The notes below the pieces were generated by a model. The model saw nothing but the letters and a program-made list of their open reading frames with translations. It did not search any database and was not told where the DNA came from. Below are positions 26,437 through 35,183 of a stretch of DNA of 64,000 nt, in pieces. This stretch comes from Pseudarthrobacter sp. SSS035 (GTDB taxonomy: Bacteria; Actinomycetota; Actinomycetes; Actinomycetales; Micrococcaceae), in contig NZ_CP096882.1 in assembly GCF_023273875.1 (NCBI RefSeq), forward strand, positions 2,418,001 through 2,482,000, given 5' to 3'. The translations under genes and the position numbers were made by a program. Each line of letters starts with the position of its first letter. The first letter of the stretch is position 1.

Positions 26437-27307
26437 ACAAAACACCACTGATCAGGCCGACAACACCACGGGCAAGAAGGTCTGGTTCATCACCGGCGCC
26501 GGCCGCGGCATGGGCACTGACATCGCGAAGGCAGCCCTCGCCGCCGGCCACGCCGTGGTCGCGACCGGCCGCAACCCCGAAAAGGTCACCCAGGCCGTCG
26601 GCGACAGCGAGGACCTCCTCGCGGTCAAGCTCGACGTCACCGATGCCGCCGACGCGGCCGCCGCCATCCAGGCAGCCGTGGACCGGTTCGGCCGGATCGA
26701 CGTCCTGGTGAACAACGCCGGCAACTTCTACGCCGGGTTCTTCGAGGAAATCACCCCGGAGGACTTCCGGGCACAGATCGAAACCACCATGTTCGGACCC
26801 ATGAACGTCACCCGCGCGGCCCTGCCGGTCCTGCGCGCCCAGCGCTCCGGCCTGGTGGTCACCATCTCCTCCACCGCCGGGCTGGCAGGCGGGGAGTTCC
26901 TGTCCGCCTACGCCGCGTCGAAGTTCGGCGTCGAGGGCTGGGCCGAGTCACTGGCTCCCGAGGTCGCCCCGTTCGGCATCCGCTCCATGATCGTAGAGCC
27001 GGGGTTCTTCCGCACCGAGCTGCTCACCCCGGAATCCACCAGCTACGCCGAATCCACCATCGGGGACTACGCCGAACGCACCGCGCAGACCGTCGCCGGT
27101 TGGAAGAGCATGAACGGCTTGCAGGGCGGGGACCCGGCCAAGCTCGCCGACGCGCTGATCCAGCTGGCCGAGCTGGACGAGCCGCCGCTGCGGTTCGCCG
27201 CCGGAGCCGACGCCGTGGGCACGTTCGAGACCCGGGCCAAAGCACTTCAGGAACAGGCCGACGCCCACCGCGAACTCTCCAGCAACCTCGCCCACAGCGA
27301 CGCCTGA
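26429..27307 (+). CDS. Short-chain dehydrogenase/reductase, SDR 1
   Basis: A 292-residue classical SDR with NAD(P)-binding GAGRGMG near residue 22, NNAG near residue 96, the catalytic Ser in ISSTAG and the Tyr-x3-Lys in YAASK. The 270-290 residue length with an extended C-terminus fits the oxidoreductases usually found beside MmyB-type regulators. The start overlaps the regulator by eight bases (ATGACTGA). The substrate is unknown. Confidence 0.88.
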   Translation: MTEQNTTDQADNTTGKKVWFITGAGRGMGTDIAKAALAAGHAVVATGRNPEKVTQAVGDSEDLLAVKLDVTDAADAAAAIQAAVDRFGRIDVLVNNAGNFYAGFFEEITPEDFRAQIETTMFGPMNVTRAALPVLRAQRSGLVVTISSTAGLAGGEFLSAYAASKFGVEGWAESLAPEVAPFGIRSMIVEPGFFRTELLTPESTSYAESTIGDYAERTAQTVAGWKSMNGLQGGDPAKLADALIQLAELDEPPLRFAAGADAVGTFETRAKALQEQADAHRELSSNLAHSDA

Positions 27308-27320
27308 CAAAACGGAAACG

Positions 27321-27348
27321 GACGACGGCGGGAGGTCCCGCCGTCGTC
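27321..27348. terminator. GC-rich hairpin, copy b
   Basis: A perfect 12-bp stem (GACGACGGCGGG / CCCGCCGTCGTC) with loop AGGT, 13 bases after the SDR 1 stop. It is a likely terminator or transcript-stabilising element and belongs to the recurring hairpin set. Confidence 0.7.
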
Positions 27349-27445
27349 CATCACCCACCACCTCAACGCCCCACCAAAGTCCAGCCGGATGCCAGCAGCT
27401 TCATGCTGCCCAAAAACCGGTACCAACCTCGTAGGAGAACCTCCC

Positions 27446-28210
27446 ATGACATCGAAACTGACCGGAACCACCGCACTCGTCACCGGCGCCAGCAGCGGCA
27501 TCGGAGCCGCCACCGCACGGCAGCTCGCCGCACTCGGCGCCTCCGTGGCACTCGTCGCCCGGCGCCGTGAGCGGCTGGAAGCCCTCGCCGCCGAAATCGA
27601 ACAAGCCGGCGGCACAGCCCTGGTCATCGAAGCAGACATCACCCACCGCGGCCAGGCCCAGGCCGCCGTCGACCAGACCGTGGAGCGCTTCGGGCAACTG
27701 GACATCCTGGTCAACAACGCCGGCCTGATGCTCCTCGGACCGGTAGTCGGCGCCGACCCCGAGGACTGGGACCGCATGATCGCCGTCAACGTCCAGGGCC
27801 TGCTCCACACCACCCACGCCGCCCTGCCGCACCTGCTCAAAGCCGCCGAGGACAGTCCCCGCCGGGTCGCGGACATCGTCAACATCAGCTCGATCGCCGG
27901 CCGCGTCGCCTGGAACGGGTACGGCGTCTACAACCTCACCAAATTCGGCGTCAACGGCTTCACCGAGTCCCTCCGCCAGGAAGTCACCCAGCGCCACGTA
28001 CGCGTCGGCGTCCTGGAACCCGGCGGCGTCGATACCGAGCTGGGCTCCCACAACAACGCCGAGGTCCGCGGCGAAATGATCGACCCCTTCTACGAGCAGA
28101 CAGAGGTCCTCGCTCCGGAGGACATCGCCGACGGCGTTGCCTACATGGTCACCCGGCCCCGGCACGCCTCCATCGGAGAGCTCTGGATCATGCCCACCGA
28201 CCAAGCCTGA
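27446..28210 (+). CDS. Short-chain dehydrogenase/reductase, SDR 2
   Basis: A 254-residue classical SDR with TAGGAGAA before ATG 27446. GASSGIG is near residue 14, NNAG near 92, NISSIAG near 148 and YNLTKFG near 161 give the full catalytic set. A degraded copy of its last 120 codons lies at 43634-43993. The closest general relatives are cytosolic NADP-dependent oxidoreductases; the substrate is not known. It is followed by a duplicated piece of the SDR 1 3' end and a hairpin. Confidence 0.88.
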   Translation: MTSKLTGTTALVTGASSGIGAATARQLAALGASVALVARRRERLEALAAEIEQAGGTALVIEADITHRGQAQAAVDQTVERFGQLDILVNNAGLMLLGPVVGADPEDWDRMIAVNVQGLLHTTHAALPHLLKAAEDSPRRVADIVNISSIAGRVAWNGYGVYNLTKFGVNGFTESLRQEVTQRHVRVGVLEPGGVDTELGSHNNAEVRGEMIDPFYEQTEVLAPEDIADGVAYMVTRPRHASIGELWIMPTDQA

Positions 28211-28233
28211 ACCAAGGCATGGACCAGACTGGC

Positions 28234-28312
28234 GCCCACTGCGAACTCTCCAGCAACCACAACCACGCTCTAAGCGACGCCTGACAAAACAGGAGCGGAC
28301 GACGGCGGGAGG
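28234..28312 (+). repeat. Duplicate of the SDR 1 3' end and trailer
   Basis: This stretch repeats 27263-27335 with few changes: GCCCAC(C/T)GCGAACTCTCC, then GCGACGCCTGACAAAAC, then the left arm of the hairpin. It places a second SDR 1 gene-end plus terminator immediately after SDR 2, as if SDR 2 had been inserted between duplicated ends. Confidence 0.75.
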
Positions 28313-28314
28313 CA

Positions 28315-28350
28315 AGCGCACGACGGCGGGAAGTCCCGCCGTCGTGCGCT
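28315..28350. terminator. GC-rich hairpin, copy c
   Basis: A perfect 16-bp stem (AGCGCACGACGGCGGG with its complement) and loop AAGT. It is the longest of the recurring hairpins and lies after SDR 2 and before the convergent MarR gene. Confidence 0.7.
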
Positions 28351-28420
28351 CTGTCCGTTACGAAAAAACTATGGCGCAGGCCGGGTCAACGATTACCGGG
28401 CGCATCTAGCCCTCGTGTCC

Positions 28421-28930
28421 TCAGCCGAACGTGCAGTCGACGATGACTTTTCGCAGAGCGGTCTCGAGAACGGCGAGTTCCTGTTCGTCGAGCCGCTCGA
28501 CGAACAGCTTCGACACACCCTGAAGATGGACCGGCACTGATTCGGTCAGACGGGCGACGCCGGCGTCGGTCAGGGTGACGAGCACGCCTCGCCCGTCCCC
28601 GGCGGCGTTCGCCCGGCGTACCAGACCCTCATCTACCAACTTCGCGACGCGGCGGGTCAACCCCGAGCGCGAGAGGAGCGTACGGGCCGCTAGCTCCGTC
28701 ATCCGTAGCTGACCGCCCGCGTCGGCCAGGTGAGCCAATACATCGAAGTCGGCGAGGCGCAGGCCGGTGTCCTCCCTGAGATCGGTGTCGAGCTGGCGCA
28801 TGAGAGTGGCGTGGGCGTGCAGTAAAGCGCTCCACGCCCTCACTCCACGCCGTCCCGGCAGGGAGTCCTCGACAAGCCGCTCGAAGAGGGCAGTCACATC
28901 ACCGGGCGTGGAATTTTCGTGCATGTCCAC
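28421..28930 (-). CDS. MarR-family regulator
   Basis: A 169-residue winged-helix regulator: LRLADFDVLAHLADAGGQLRMTELA, then SRSGLTRRVAKLVDEGLVRR as the recognition helix and wing, then DGRGVLVTLTDAG. It is divergent from the small membrane protein and LLM oxidoreductase, with a nested palindrome between them at 28938-28973. It probably represses that pair and itself. Confidence 0.88.
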   Translation of the reverse strand: MDMHENSTPGDVTALFERLVEDSLPGRRGVRAWSALLHAHATLMRQLDTDLREDTGLRLADFDVLAHLADAGGQLRMTELAARTLLSRSGLTRRVAKLVDEGLVRRANAAGDGRGVLVTLTDAGVARLTESVPVHLQGVSKLFVERLDEQELAVLETALRKVIVDCTFG

Positions 28931-28937
28931 CAGTTAA

Positions 28938-28973
28938 CTCCACAGGTATTTGCAATCGCAAGTACCTGTGGAG
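28938..28973. promoter_or_regulatory. Nested palindrome, likely MarR operator
   Basis: The outer arms CTCCACAGGTA / TACCTGTGGAG enclose an inner TTGCAATCGCAA that is itself nearly symmetric and resembles MarR-type boxes. It starts 8 bases upstream of the MarR start codon, where it would block the minus-strand promoter. Confidence 0.7.
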
Positions 28974-29090
28974 CGATCAGGAAGCCCGTGTCATGGGTGA
29001 AGTCCAGCTCGGTATCGCAGGTCGACGAGATCCGCCGCCCAACCACGAGCCGGGCCGAAGCTTGACCAGATTTCATGAAAGGAGTCGACC

Positions 29091-29555
29091 ATGAGACTCA
29101 ACAACATCCCTCTCCGCCTGACCACAGGAGCGTTCATCCTGAATGCCGGCTGGGGCAAACGCAAGCTGGACAAAGACAGTGCGGCCGGGCTGCAGGCCAT
29201 GGCAGCAAGGGTTATTCCGCCGGTCAGCAACATCGACACCGAGAAGTTCGGCAAGATGTTGAGCTACGCGGAGATGGCGCTGGGTGCGGCACTGCTGACA
29301 CCTTTCCTGCCCAGCCGCCTGGCCGGGATCGGTCTCGGGATCTTCTCCGGATCCCTGTTCGCCATGTACCTGAGGACACCCGGTATGACGCTGGAGGATG
29401 GCATCCGCCCGAGCCCGCAGGGAACCGGGCTGGCAAAGGACATCTGGATGATCGGTATCGCCGCGGCCCTCGTGCTGGACCGCAAGCGCAAGCCGGGGGA
29501 TGCAACCCGGCAATCCGCGACCGTCCCGGGCAGGAAGCGCTACGACAATGGCTGA
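29091..29555 (+). CDS. Small membrane protein (DoxX-like), MarR-linked
   Basis: A 154-residue protein with GAAAGGAG before the ATG. It has about three hydrophobic segments (around residues 8-20, 62-95, 119-132) with Gly-rich turns, similar in size and pattern to DoxX-like proteins, though I am not certain of the family. The stop overlaps the LLM gene start, so the two are translationally coupled. A role with the oxidoreductase at the membrane is inferred only from linkage. Confidence 0.65.
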   Translation: MRLNNIPLRLTTGAFILNAGWGKRKLDKDSAAGLQAMAARVIPPVSNIDTEKFGKMLSYAEMALGAALLTPFLPSRLAGIGLGIFSGSLFAMYLRTPGMTLEDGIRPSPQGTGLAKDIWMIGIAAALVLDRKRKPGDATRQSATVPGRKRYDNG

Positions 29556-30612
29556 ATACGAGGTGGACCACGAGGCACTAAATCCGGCCATCACCCTCGG
29601 ACTCGATACCTTTGGTGACGTACACACCGACGGTTCCGGGACGAGGCTTTCGGACGCCCAGACCATCCGGAACCTCGTCGACGAGGGTGTGCTCGCCGAG
29701 GAAACCGGTGTGGACTACTTCGGGATCGGGGAACACCATACCGATAGCTTCCCCCTCTCAGCCGGCGACGTCGTTCTCGCCGCGATCGCGGCCCGCACCT
29801 CACGCATTCGCCTTGGATCTGCGGTCACGGTCATCAGTTCCGACGACCCCGTTCGGGTATTCCAGCGCTATTCAACCCTGGACTCACTGTCCAACGGCCG
29901 CGCCGAAGTCATCCTCGGACGAGGATCAAGCACCGAGTCGTTCCCGCTGTTCGGGTACGACCTCCGAAACTATGACGAACTGTTTGAAGAGAAGGTCAAT
30001 CTTTTCGCCGAGCTCCTCAAGGAAAAGCCCGTCACCTGGAGCGGAAATACCCGGGCAGCCCTGGACGGACTGAGTATCTATCCCCGTACGGAATCGGGAC
30101 ACCTCTCGACCTGGATCGGAGTCGGCGGCAGCCCAGAATCGGTCGTGCGCGCCGCACGGTACGGGTTCTCCCTCATGATTGCCATCATCGGCGGCGAAAC
30201 AGCACGCTTTGCACCCTTCGCGGGACTGTTCCATCGGGCCCTGGCTGAGTTTGGTCAGCCCCGGCGCCCCGTCGGCGTGCATTCGCCCGGGCACGTTGCC
30301 GCCACCGATGAACAGGCCATCGAAGAGTTCTGGCCCCACTACGAAACCGCGTTCGCTGAAGCCGCCCGGGTGCGAGGATTCAGGCCTCCGACGATGCAAA
30401 GCTTCCTCCGGGACGTCGGCCCCGGGGGAGCGCTCTATGTGGGCTCGCCCGAAACGGTGGCCCGAAAGATCGCCGAGACGCTTAAGACGATCGGGGCAAG
30501 CCGCTTTGACCTGAAGTACGGCATGCCCGGGGTACAGCAGACCCAAATAATGACCAGCATCGAGCTCTTCGGATCCCACGTGGCTCCGTTAGTGCGCGAC
30601 ATGATGGCGTAG
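29548..30612 (+). CDS. LLM-class flavin-dependent oxidoreductase
   Basis: A 354-residue luciferase-like (alpha/beta)8 barrel enzyme. GLDTFGDV at the N-terminus, DYFGIGEHH (about 58-66), RIRLGSAVTV and NGRAEVILGRGS are characteristic. These enzymes use FMN or F420 for monooxygenation or reduction of small molecules. The ATG at 29548 overlaps the preceding stop by eight bases; the longer frame from 29500 lies inside the upstream gene. Confidence 0.85.
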   Translation: MAEYEVDHEALNPAITLGLDTFGDVHTDGSGTRLSDAQTIRNLVDEGVLAEETGVDYFGIGEHHTDSFPLSAGDVVLAAIAARTSRIRLGSAVTVISSDDPVRVFQRYSTLDSLSNGRAEVILGRGSSTESFPLFGYDLRNYDELFEEKVNLFAELLKEKPVTWSGNTRAALDGLSIYPRTESGHLSTWIGVGGSPESVVRAARYGFSLMIAIIGGETARFAPFAGLFHRALAEFGQPRRPVGVHSPGHVAATDEQAIEEFWPHYETAFAEAARVRGFRPPTMQSFLRDVGPGGALYVGSPETVARKIAETLKTIGASRFDLKYGMPGVQQTQIMTSIELFGSHVAPLVRDMMA

Positions 30613-30645
30613 GCACCCGGGCAGCGGACGGTCCCGTGGCACCTC

Positions 30646-30790
30646 ATGCAGGCCACCGTCCCCTCACCCGCCACGGCGGCGCAGCTCGCCGCCTCCATCA
30701 CCTTCCTGCTCAGCGACGACGGCACCAACGTCAACGGCGCCATCCTCGCGTCCGACGGCGGGGCGTGCTCATCGCTCAAACCCGTCCGGT
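30646..30790 (+). pseudogene. SDR C-terminal fragment, copy 2
   Basis: The frame MQATVPSPATAAQLAASI, continuing FLLSDDGTNVNGAILASDGG, is the C-terminal tail of an SDR but has no upstream catalytic part. The end is altered (ACSSLKP instead of WSAL). A near-identical tail is at 56774-56902 and a shorter one at 24757. It lies 33 bases after the LLM gene stop, at the boundary with the agmatine cluster. Confidence 0.8.
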
Positions 30791-30829
30791 GCTGCATGGT
30801 GGCGGAGATGCGTGTTGTAGATCAGCTAT

Positions 30830-30847
30830 TGACTGAAAATTCAGTCA
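30830..30847. promoter_or_regulatory. TetR-type operator overlapping a promoter
   Basis: TGACTGAAAATTCAGTCA has perfect 8-base arms. It overlaps a -35 TTGACT (30829-30834) with a possible -10 TATGGT 18 bases on (30853-30858). It is a good candidate operator for the TetR gene at 32409, which is the second gene of this operon. Confidence 0.65.
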
Positions 30848-30874
30848 GGCCTTATGGTTGATGCAATACATCAA

Positions 30875-30890
30875 CGTGATGTAGCTCACG
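30875..30890. promoter_or_regulatory. CRP/GlxR-type site before the NCS1 permease
   Basis: CGTGATGTAGCTCACG fits GTGA-NNTANN-TCAC, like the site at 13171. It lies 12 bases before the permease start and downstream of the predicted -10, a position more consistent with repression or fine control. Confidence 0.55.
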
Positions 30891-30901
30891 AAAGGCTTGC
30901 C

Positions 30902-32416
30902 ATGATCAGCACGCGCTTCCGCAAAGACGCGGATTCCGTCGGTGCCGCATCCGCGCACAAGGACCGCTTCGGCCGCATTGAGTCGGCCGGCATTGAGTTC
31001 ATTCCCGACGAACAACGCACCTCCCGCCCCCGGAACCTGTTCACCGTGTTCTTCGGCGGCAACTTCGCCTTCTCGGTCATCGTTTTCGGCTGGCTTCCCA
31101 TCACCTTCGGCCTGGACTTCGTCGGCGCCGCCACCGCCAGCCTCACCGGTCTCCTCGTTGGTACAGCCCTGATCGCCCCGATGGCCCTCCTGGGGCCACG
31201 GACCGGCACCAACAACACCGTTTCCAGCGCCGCACACTTCGGCACCCGCGGGAGGTTGATCGGTTCCGCCCTGACCCTGTTGTTCGCCCTTGCGTACGCC
31301 GCCATCGCGGTCTGGACTTCGGGCGACGCGCTGGTTGCCGCCGCCGAGCGGCTGCTCGGGATACCCGTCGACGGCACCACGCTGGCCATCGGCTACGCCG
31401 TGATCTCCGTGGAAATTGTTCTCGTGGCGCTCTTCGGCCACGGCACCGTGGTGGCGATGCAGAAGTTCGTCGCACCCGTCGTCGGCGTTCTGCTCCTCAT
31501 CGGCGTCGTCGCCTTCGCACCGACGTTCAGCCCCACAACAGTCCATGCCGACTACCTCCTGGGCGACTTCTGGCCCACGTGGATCCTCTCGGCCGTCATT
31601 TCCGTCGGCGGCCCCCTCTCCTATGCACCCACACTGGGCGACTACAGCCGGCGCATCTCGCGGACCAGGCACTCGGACCGTTCGGTGGTGACCTCGGCAT
31701 GCCTCGGCGTCTTCCTCGGGCTCTTCGTCACTGCCCTTTTCGGTGCCTTCACGGCCTCGGCGTTGCCGGAGCTTGGCGGCTCGTACGTCGCCGATCTCGT
31801 GAAATCATCCCCGGCCTGGTATCTGCTGCCGATCCTCATCATCGCGTTGGCAGGCGGACTCGGCCAGGGCGTGCTCAACCTCTACGCCAGCGGGCTGGAC
31901 CTCGAAGCCCTCTTCCCGAGGCTCCGGCGGATCCACACCACCCTCATCACCTCGGTGATCGCAGTCGGTCTTCTCTACGTCGGTGTCTTCGTCTTCAACG
32001 CGGTGGACTCCATTACGGCCATGACACTGGTCCTCAACGGCTTCGCCGGACCCTGGGTTGCCATCAACGTCCTGGGATTCCTGATCGCCCGCCGCGGCAA
32101 GTACCACGCCGCCGACCTCCAGCTCTTCCGGGCCAGCGGACCACGCGGACGCTACTGGTTCAGCAACGGCTGGAACCTGCGCGCTGTAATTCCCTGGGCC
32201 ATCGGTTCAGTCTTCGGCCTGCTCGCGACGGACACGTCCCTGTACACCGGGCCGTTCTCGCAGCTCGCCGGGGGAATCGATCTCAGTTTCATCGGGTCCA
32301 CGATCATCGGAGCGGCAGGCTATCTGCTGGCCTTGCGGTTCTGGCCCGAACCCGCCGCAACGAGGGAGTCCGCACGGGAGGAAGGTGAGCACGTATTACT
32401 GTCAAACCATGACTGA
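30902..32416 (+). CDS. NCS1-family permease (agmatine operon)
   Basis: A 504-residue transporter of the nucleobase-cation-symport-1 family (purine, cytosine, allantoin type) with about 12 membrane segments. NLFTVFFGGNFAFSVIVFG at the first helix and GGPLSYAPTLGDYSR in the middle are family-typical. In this operon the cargo may be agmatine or another guanidino compound rather than a nucleobase. The ATG at 30902 is preferred over the longer frame from 30854. It overlaps the next gene by eight bases. Confidence 0.82.
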   Translation: MISTRFRKDADSVGAASAHKDRFGRIESAGIEFIPDEQRTSRPRNLFTVFFGGNFAFSVIVFGWLPITFGLDFVGAATASLTGLLVGTALIAPMALLGPRTGTNNTVSSAAHFGTRGRLIGSALTLLFALAYAAIAVWTSGDALVAAAERLLGIPVDGTTLAIGYAVISVEIVLVALFGHGTVVAMQKFVAPVVGVLLLIGVVAFAPTFSPTTVHADYLLGDFWPTWILSAVISVGGPLSYAPTLGDYSRRISRTRHSDRSVVTSACLGVFLGLFVTALFGAFTASALPELGGSYVADLVKSSPAWYLLPILIIALAGGLGQGVLNLYASGLDLEALFPRLRRIHTTLITSVIAVGLLYVGVFVFNAVDSITAMTLVLNGFAGPWVAINVLGFLIARRGKYHAADLQLFRASGPRGRYWFSNGWNLRAVIPWAIGSVFGLLATDTSLYTGPFSQLAGGIDLSFIGSTIIGAAGYLLALRFWPEPAATRESAREEGEHVLLSNHD

Positions 32417-33020
32417 CAAACTAGCCAAGATCCTCACCGCCGCCACCACCTGCATCGCCAGGAACGGCGTCCGGGGAATGCGGGTCAACGATGTGGCTGC
32501 AGAAGCCGGTGTTTCGCCGGGCCTCCTGTACTACCACTTCACCGACCGGGCCGGCCTGCTTGCCGCAACGCTTGAACACATCAACAAGCAGGTCGGCAAG
32601 GACGACGCCGCCCCCTCCTCCCCTGACGCGGAAGACCGCGCCCGGCACTTCAGGCACCTGCTCCTTGACGAAATCAAGGACGACGCTGATGTCCGCCGGA
32701 ATTCGGTGGCCTGGAACGAGCTCCGGGCGTGCTCCATCTTCGAACAGGAGCTGGCGGAACCACTTTCCCGGACAACGGCGGAATGGAACCGCGAGATCGC
32801 CCAGGCCATCGTGGCCGCCAGCGAAGGCACCAGCGAGGACGAGGCCGCAGTCACTGCGGAGATCCTCACCAGTTTGGTGGAAGGGATCTCCGGCCGCTGG
32901 CTCAACGGTTTCATCACCACAGACCACGCGCGTTCCCTGTTGACGACGGCCATCGACTCACTCACCACAGCACACCCGAGGACCCTGCAGGAACCTTCCG
33001 GACAGGGTCTGGGCAAATGA
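32409..33020 (+). CDS. TetR-family regulator of the agmatine operon
   Basis: A 203-residue TetR protein: helix-turn-helix at about residues 10-50 (RNGVRGMRVNDVAAEAGVSP, GLLYYHF), then a helical ligand domain with Trp and Glu residues near WNELRACSIFEQEL. It is translationally coupled to the permease (ATGACTGA). Its likely target is the palindrome at 30830. Confidence 0.88.
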   Translation: MTDKLAKILTAATTCIARNGVRGMRVNDVAAEAGVSPGLLYYHFTDRAGLLAATLEHINKQVGKDDAAPSSPDAEDRARHFRHLLLDEIKDDADVRRNSVAWNELRACSIFEQELAEPLSRTTAEWNREIAQAIVAASEGTSEDEAAVTAEILTSLVEGISGRWLNGFITTDHARSLLTTAIDSLTTAHPRTLQEPSGQGLGK

Positions 33021-33086
33021 ACCACCGACCCAACTCTCAACCACTTATCAAACGACGCGATTCCAGCGGAATCCCGCGAATATGCA

Positions 33087-33103
33087 GGGACCCCTAGGGT
33101 CCC
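33087..33103. promoter_or_regulatory. Short hairpin/palindrome between TetR and AguB genes
   Basis: GGGACCCCTAGGGTCCC has 7-base arms around CTA. It lies 16 bases before the TTG start of the amidase gene. It could be an operator or an mRNA hairpin affecting the ribosome site. Confidence 0.35.
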
Positions 33104-33119
33104 GTTAGGAAGCACCACC

Positions 33120-34109
33120 TTGGACATCATCGCCAACACCGAACCGCCCGCCTCTTTCGCCCGGAGCCAGGAAAGCAACCGCCGGCCGCTCCGAGTGGCC
33201 CTGGTCCAGCACCGCTGGCGCGAAAACGCCGCCGAGCTCAGGTCAGTGCTGACCGGGGCCATCGGCAAAGCCGCCGACGCCGGAGCCAGGGCCGTGTTCC
33301 TGCCGGAACTTACGCTGTCTAAATATCCTGCCAACGTCCGGGCCGGCAGTAACCCCGCCCGGAATGCCGAGGACCTGCTCAGCGGCCCCACCTTCGAGTT
33401 CGCCGCCAACGCGGCCCGGAAGCACGGCGTCACCGTCCACGCCTCGCTCTACGAGCGCTCAGACGGAAACGACGGGCTGGGCTTCAACACCGCCATCCTC
33501 GTCTCGCCCCAGGGGGAGCTGCTGGCACGCACGCGCAAGACCCACATTCCCGTCAGCGCCGGATACTACGAGGACACGTACTTCCGCGCCGGGCCGGCCG
33601 GCGACGCCTACCCCGTGCACCGCCCCGCGGAACTGGACGGGGCCGCCGTCGGACTCCCCACCTGCTGGGACGAATGGTTCCCGGAGGTCGCCCGGCTGTA
33701 TTCGCTGGCCGGCGCGGAAATCCTGGTCTACCCCACGGCCATCGGCTCGGAGCCGACCTTCCCGGAGTTCGACCACCAGCCGCTGTGGCAGCACGTGATC
33801 ACAGGCCACGGCATCACGAACGGCACGTTCATGGTGGTCCCCAACCGGACCGGCGACGAAGGCGACATCAACTTCTACGGTTCCTCGTTCATTTCCGATC
33901 CCTACGGCCGCGTCCTGGTCCAAGCGCCGCGGGACCGGGAAGCCGTCCTGGTGGCCGACCTCGACCTGGACCAGCGCAAGGACTGGCTGGACCTGTTCCC
34001 GTTCCTGACCACGCGCCGCCCCGACACCTACGCCGAGCTCACCCGGGACGTCGATTTCGACCGCCCGTACGGGGCGGTATCCGCCAATCAGACCGCGGCC
34101 CAGCCATGA
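33120..34109 (+). CDS. aguB: N-carbamoylputrescine amidase
   Basis: A 329-residue carbon-nitrogen hydrolase. The Glu-Lys-Cys triad is visible in FLPELTL (Glu65 region), TRKTHIP and PTCWDEWFPE; the last block is typical of N-carbamoylputrescine amidases. It converts N-carbamoylputrescine to putrescine, CO2 and ammonia. The start is TTG at 33120 with TTAGGAAG before it; there is no in-frame ATG before the conserved region. It overlaps the agmatine deiminase gene by four bases, matching its pathway partner. Confidence 0.88.
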   Translation: MDIIANTEPPASFARSQESNRRPLRVALVQHRWRENAAELRSVLTGAIGKAADAGARAVFLPELTLSKYPANVRAGSNPARNAEDLLSGPTFEFAANAARKHGVTVHASLYERSDGNDGLGFNTAILVSPQGELLARTRKTHIPVSAGYYEDTYFRAGPAGDAYPVHRPAELDGAAVGLPTCWDEWFPEVARLYSLAGAEILVYPTAIGSEPTFPEFDHQPLWQHVITGHGITNGTFMVVPNRTGDEGDINFYGSSFISDPYGRVLVQAPRDREAVLVADLDLDQRKDWLDLFPFLTTRRPDTYAELTRDVDFDRPYGAVSANQTAAQP

Positions 34110-35125
34110 ACTGGATGATGCCGAGCGAGACGGCCCGCCAGGAAAGGGTCTGGATGGCATTTCCACCGGAGCGATCCTCGATAGGGCACACCGCGGAGGA
34201 AACCCATGAGGCCCGGACAGTGTGGGCAGCCGTGGCGCATGCTGTGGCGGAATTCGAGCCGGTCACCATGATCGTGGACCCGCCGGACATAACTGCCGCG
34301 CGGACTTATCTTTCGGCTGGCATTGACCTGGTGGAAGTGCCTCTCGACGATGCCTGGATGCGGGACATCGGGCCCACGTTCGTGACCGGCGACGACGGCC
34401 GGCTGGGCGGGGTGGACTGGGTCTTCAACGGCTGGGGGCAGCAGGACTGGGCCACTTGGGGCAAGGATTCCGGGGTCGGTGCGGAAGTGGTGAGGCTGGC
34501 CGGTGCGGAGCTGCTGGACAGCCCGCTGGTCAATGAAGGCGGCGGGATCCAGGTGGACGGTCTGGGCACCGTGCTGGTCACCGAGACGGTGCAGCTGGAT
34601 AAGTTCCGGAACCCGCACCTGACCAAGGCGGACGTCGAAGCCGAGCTGGCCCGCACGATCGGCGCCACGCATGTCATCTGGCTGCCACGTGGGCTGACCC
34701 GTGATTCGCAGGAACTCGGAACCCGCGGACACGTGGACATCGTGGCCGCTATCCCGTCGCCCGGTGTGCTGCTGGTCCACTCCCAGCGCAACCCATCACA
34801 CCCGGACTTCCAGATCACCGCCGATATCATCGCGATGCTCGCCGGGACCCGGGACGCGCAGGGCCGTGTCTGGGACATCGTGGAGGTACCGGCCCCGGAC
34901 ACGCTGCGCGACGAGCTCGACTGGGTCGACTACAGCTACATCAACCATCTGGTGGTGAACGGAGGCGTCATCGCCTGCAGTTTCGACGACCCAGCGGACG
35001 CGGGAGCCCGCCGGATCCTGGAGCAGGCGTATCCGGGCCGGGAAGTGGTGACGGTCGATGCCCGCGCCATCTTCGCCCGGGGCGGCGGCATCCATTGCAT
35101 CACCCAGCATCAGCCGGCCGTCTGA
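34106..35125 (+). CDS. aguA: Agmatine deiminase
   Basis: A 339-residue guanidino-group deiminase of the peptidyl-arginine-deiminase-like family. DDAWMRDIGPTFV, LVNEGGGIQVDG, GTRGHVDIV and the C-terminal GGGIHCITQ (catalytic Cys) are the family's key blocks. It hydrolyses agmatine to N-carbamoylputrescine, the substrate of AguB encoded just upstream. The operon ends here at two strong hairpins. Confidence 0.92.
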   Translation: MNWMMPSETARQERVWMAFPPERSSIGHTAEETHEARTVWAAVAHAVAEFEPVTMIVDPPDITAARTYLSAGIDLVEVPLDDAWMRDIGPTFVTGDDGRLGGVDWVFNGWGQQDWATWGKDSGVGAEVVRLAGAELLDSPLVNEGGGIQVDGLGTVLVTETVQLDKFRNPHLTKADVEAELARTIGATHVIWLPRGLTRDSQELGTRGHVDIVAAIPSPGVLLVHSQRNPSHPDFQITADIIAMLAGTRDAQGRVWDIVEVPAPDTLRDELDWVDYSYINHLVVNGGVIACSFDDPADAGARRILEQAYPGREVVTVDARAIFARGGGIHCITQHQPAV

Positions 35126-35143
35126 CCGCGGCAGCCATGAAGA

Positions 35144-35183
35144 CCCCTGCTGTGGGCGACGTGCCCGCCGCCCACAGCAGGGG
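35144..35183 (+). terminator. Strong terminator after aguA
   Basis: Perfect 15-bp stem CCCCTGCTGTGGGCG with its complement, 10-base loop, followed by CTTTCC. It lies 18 bases after the aguA stop. Confidence 0.85.
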
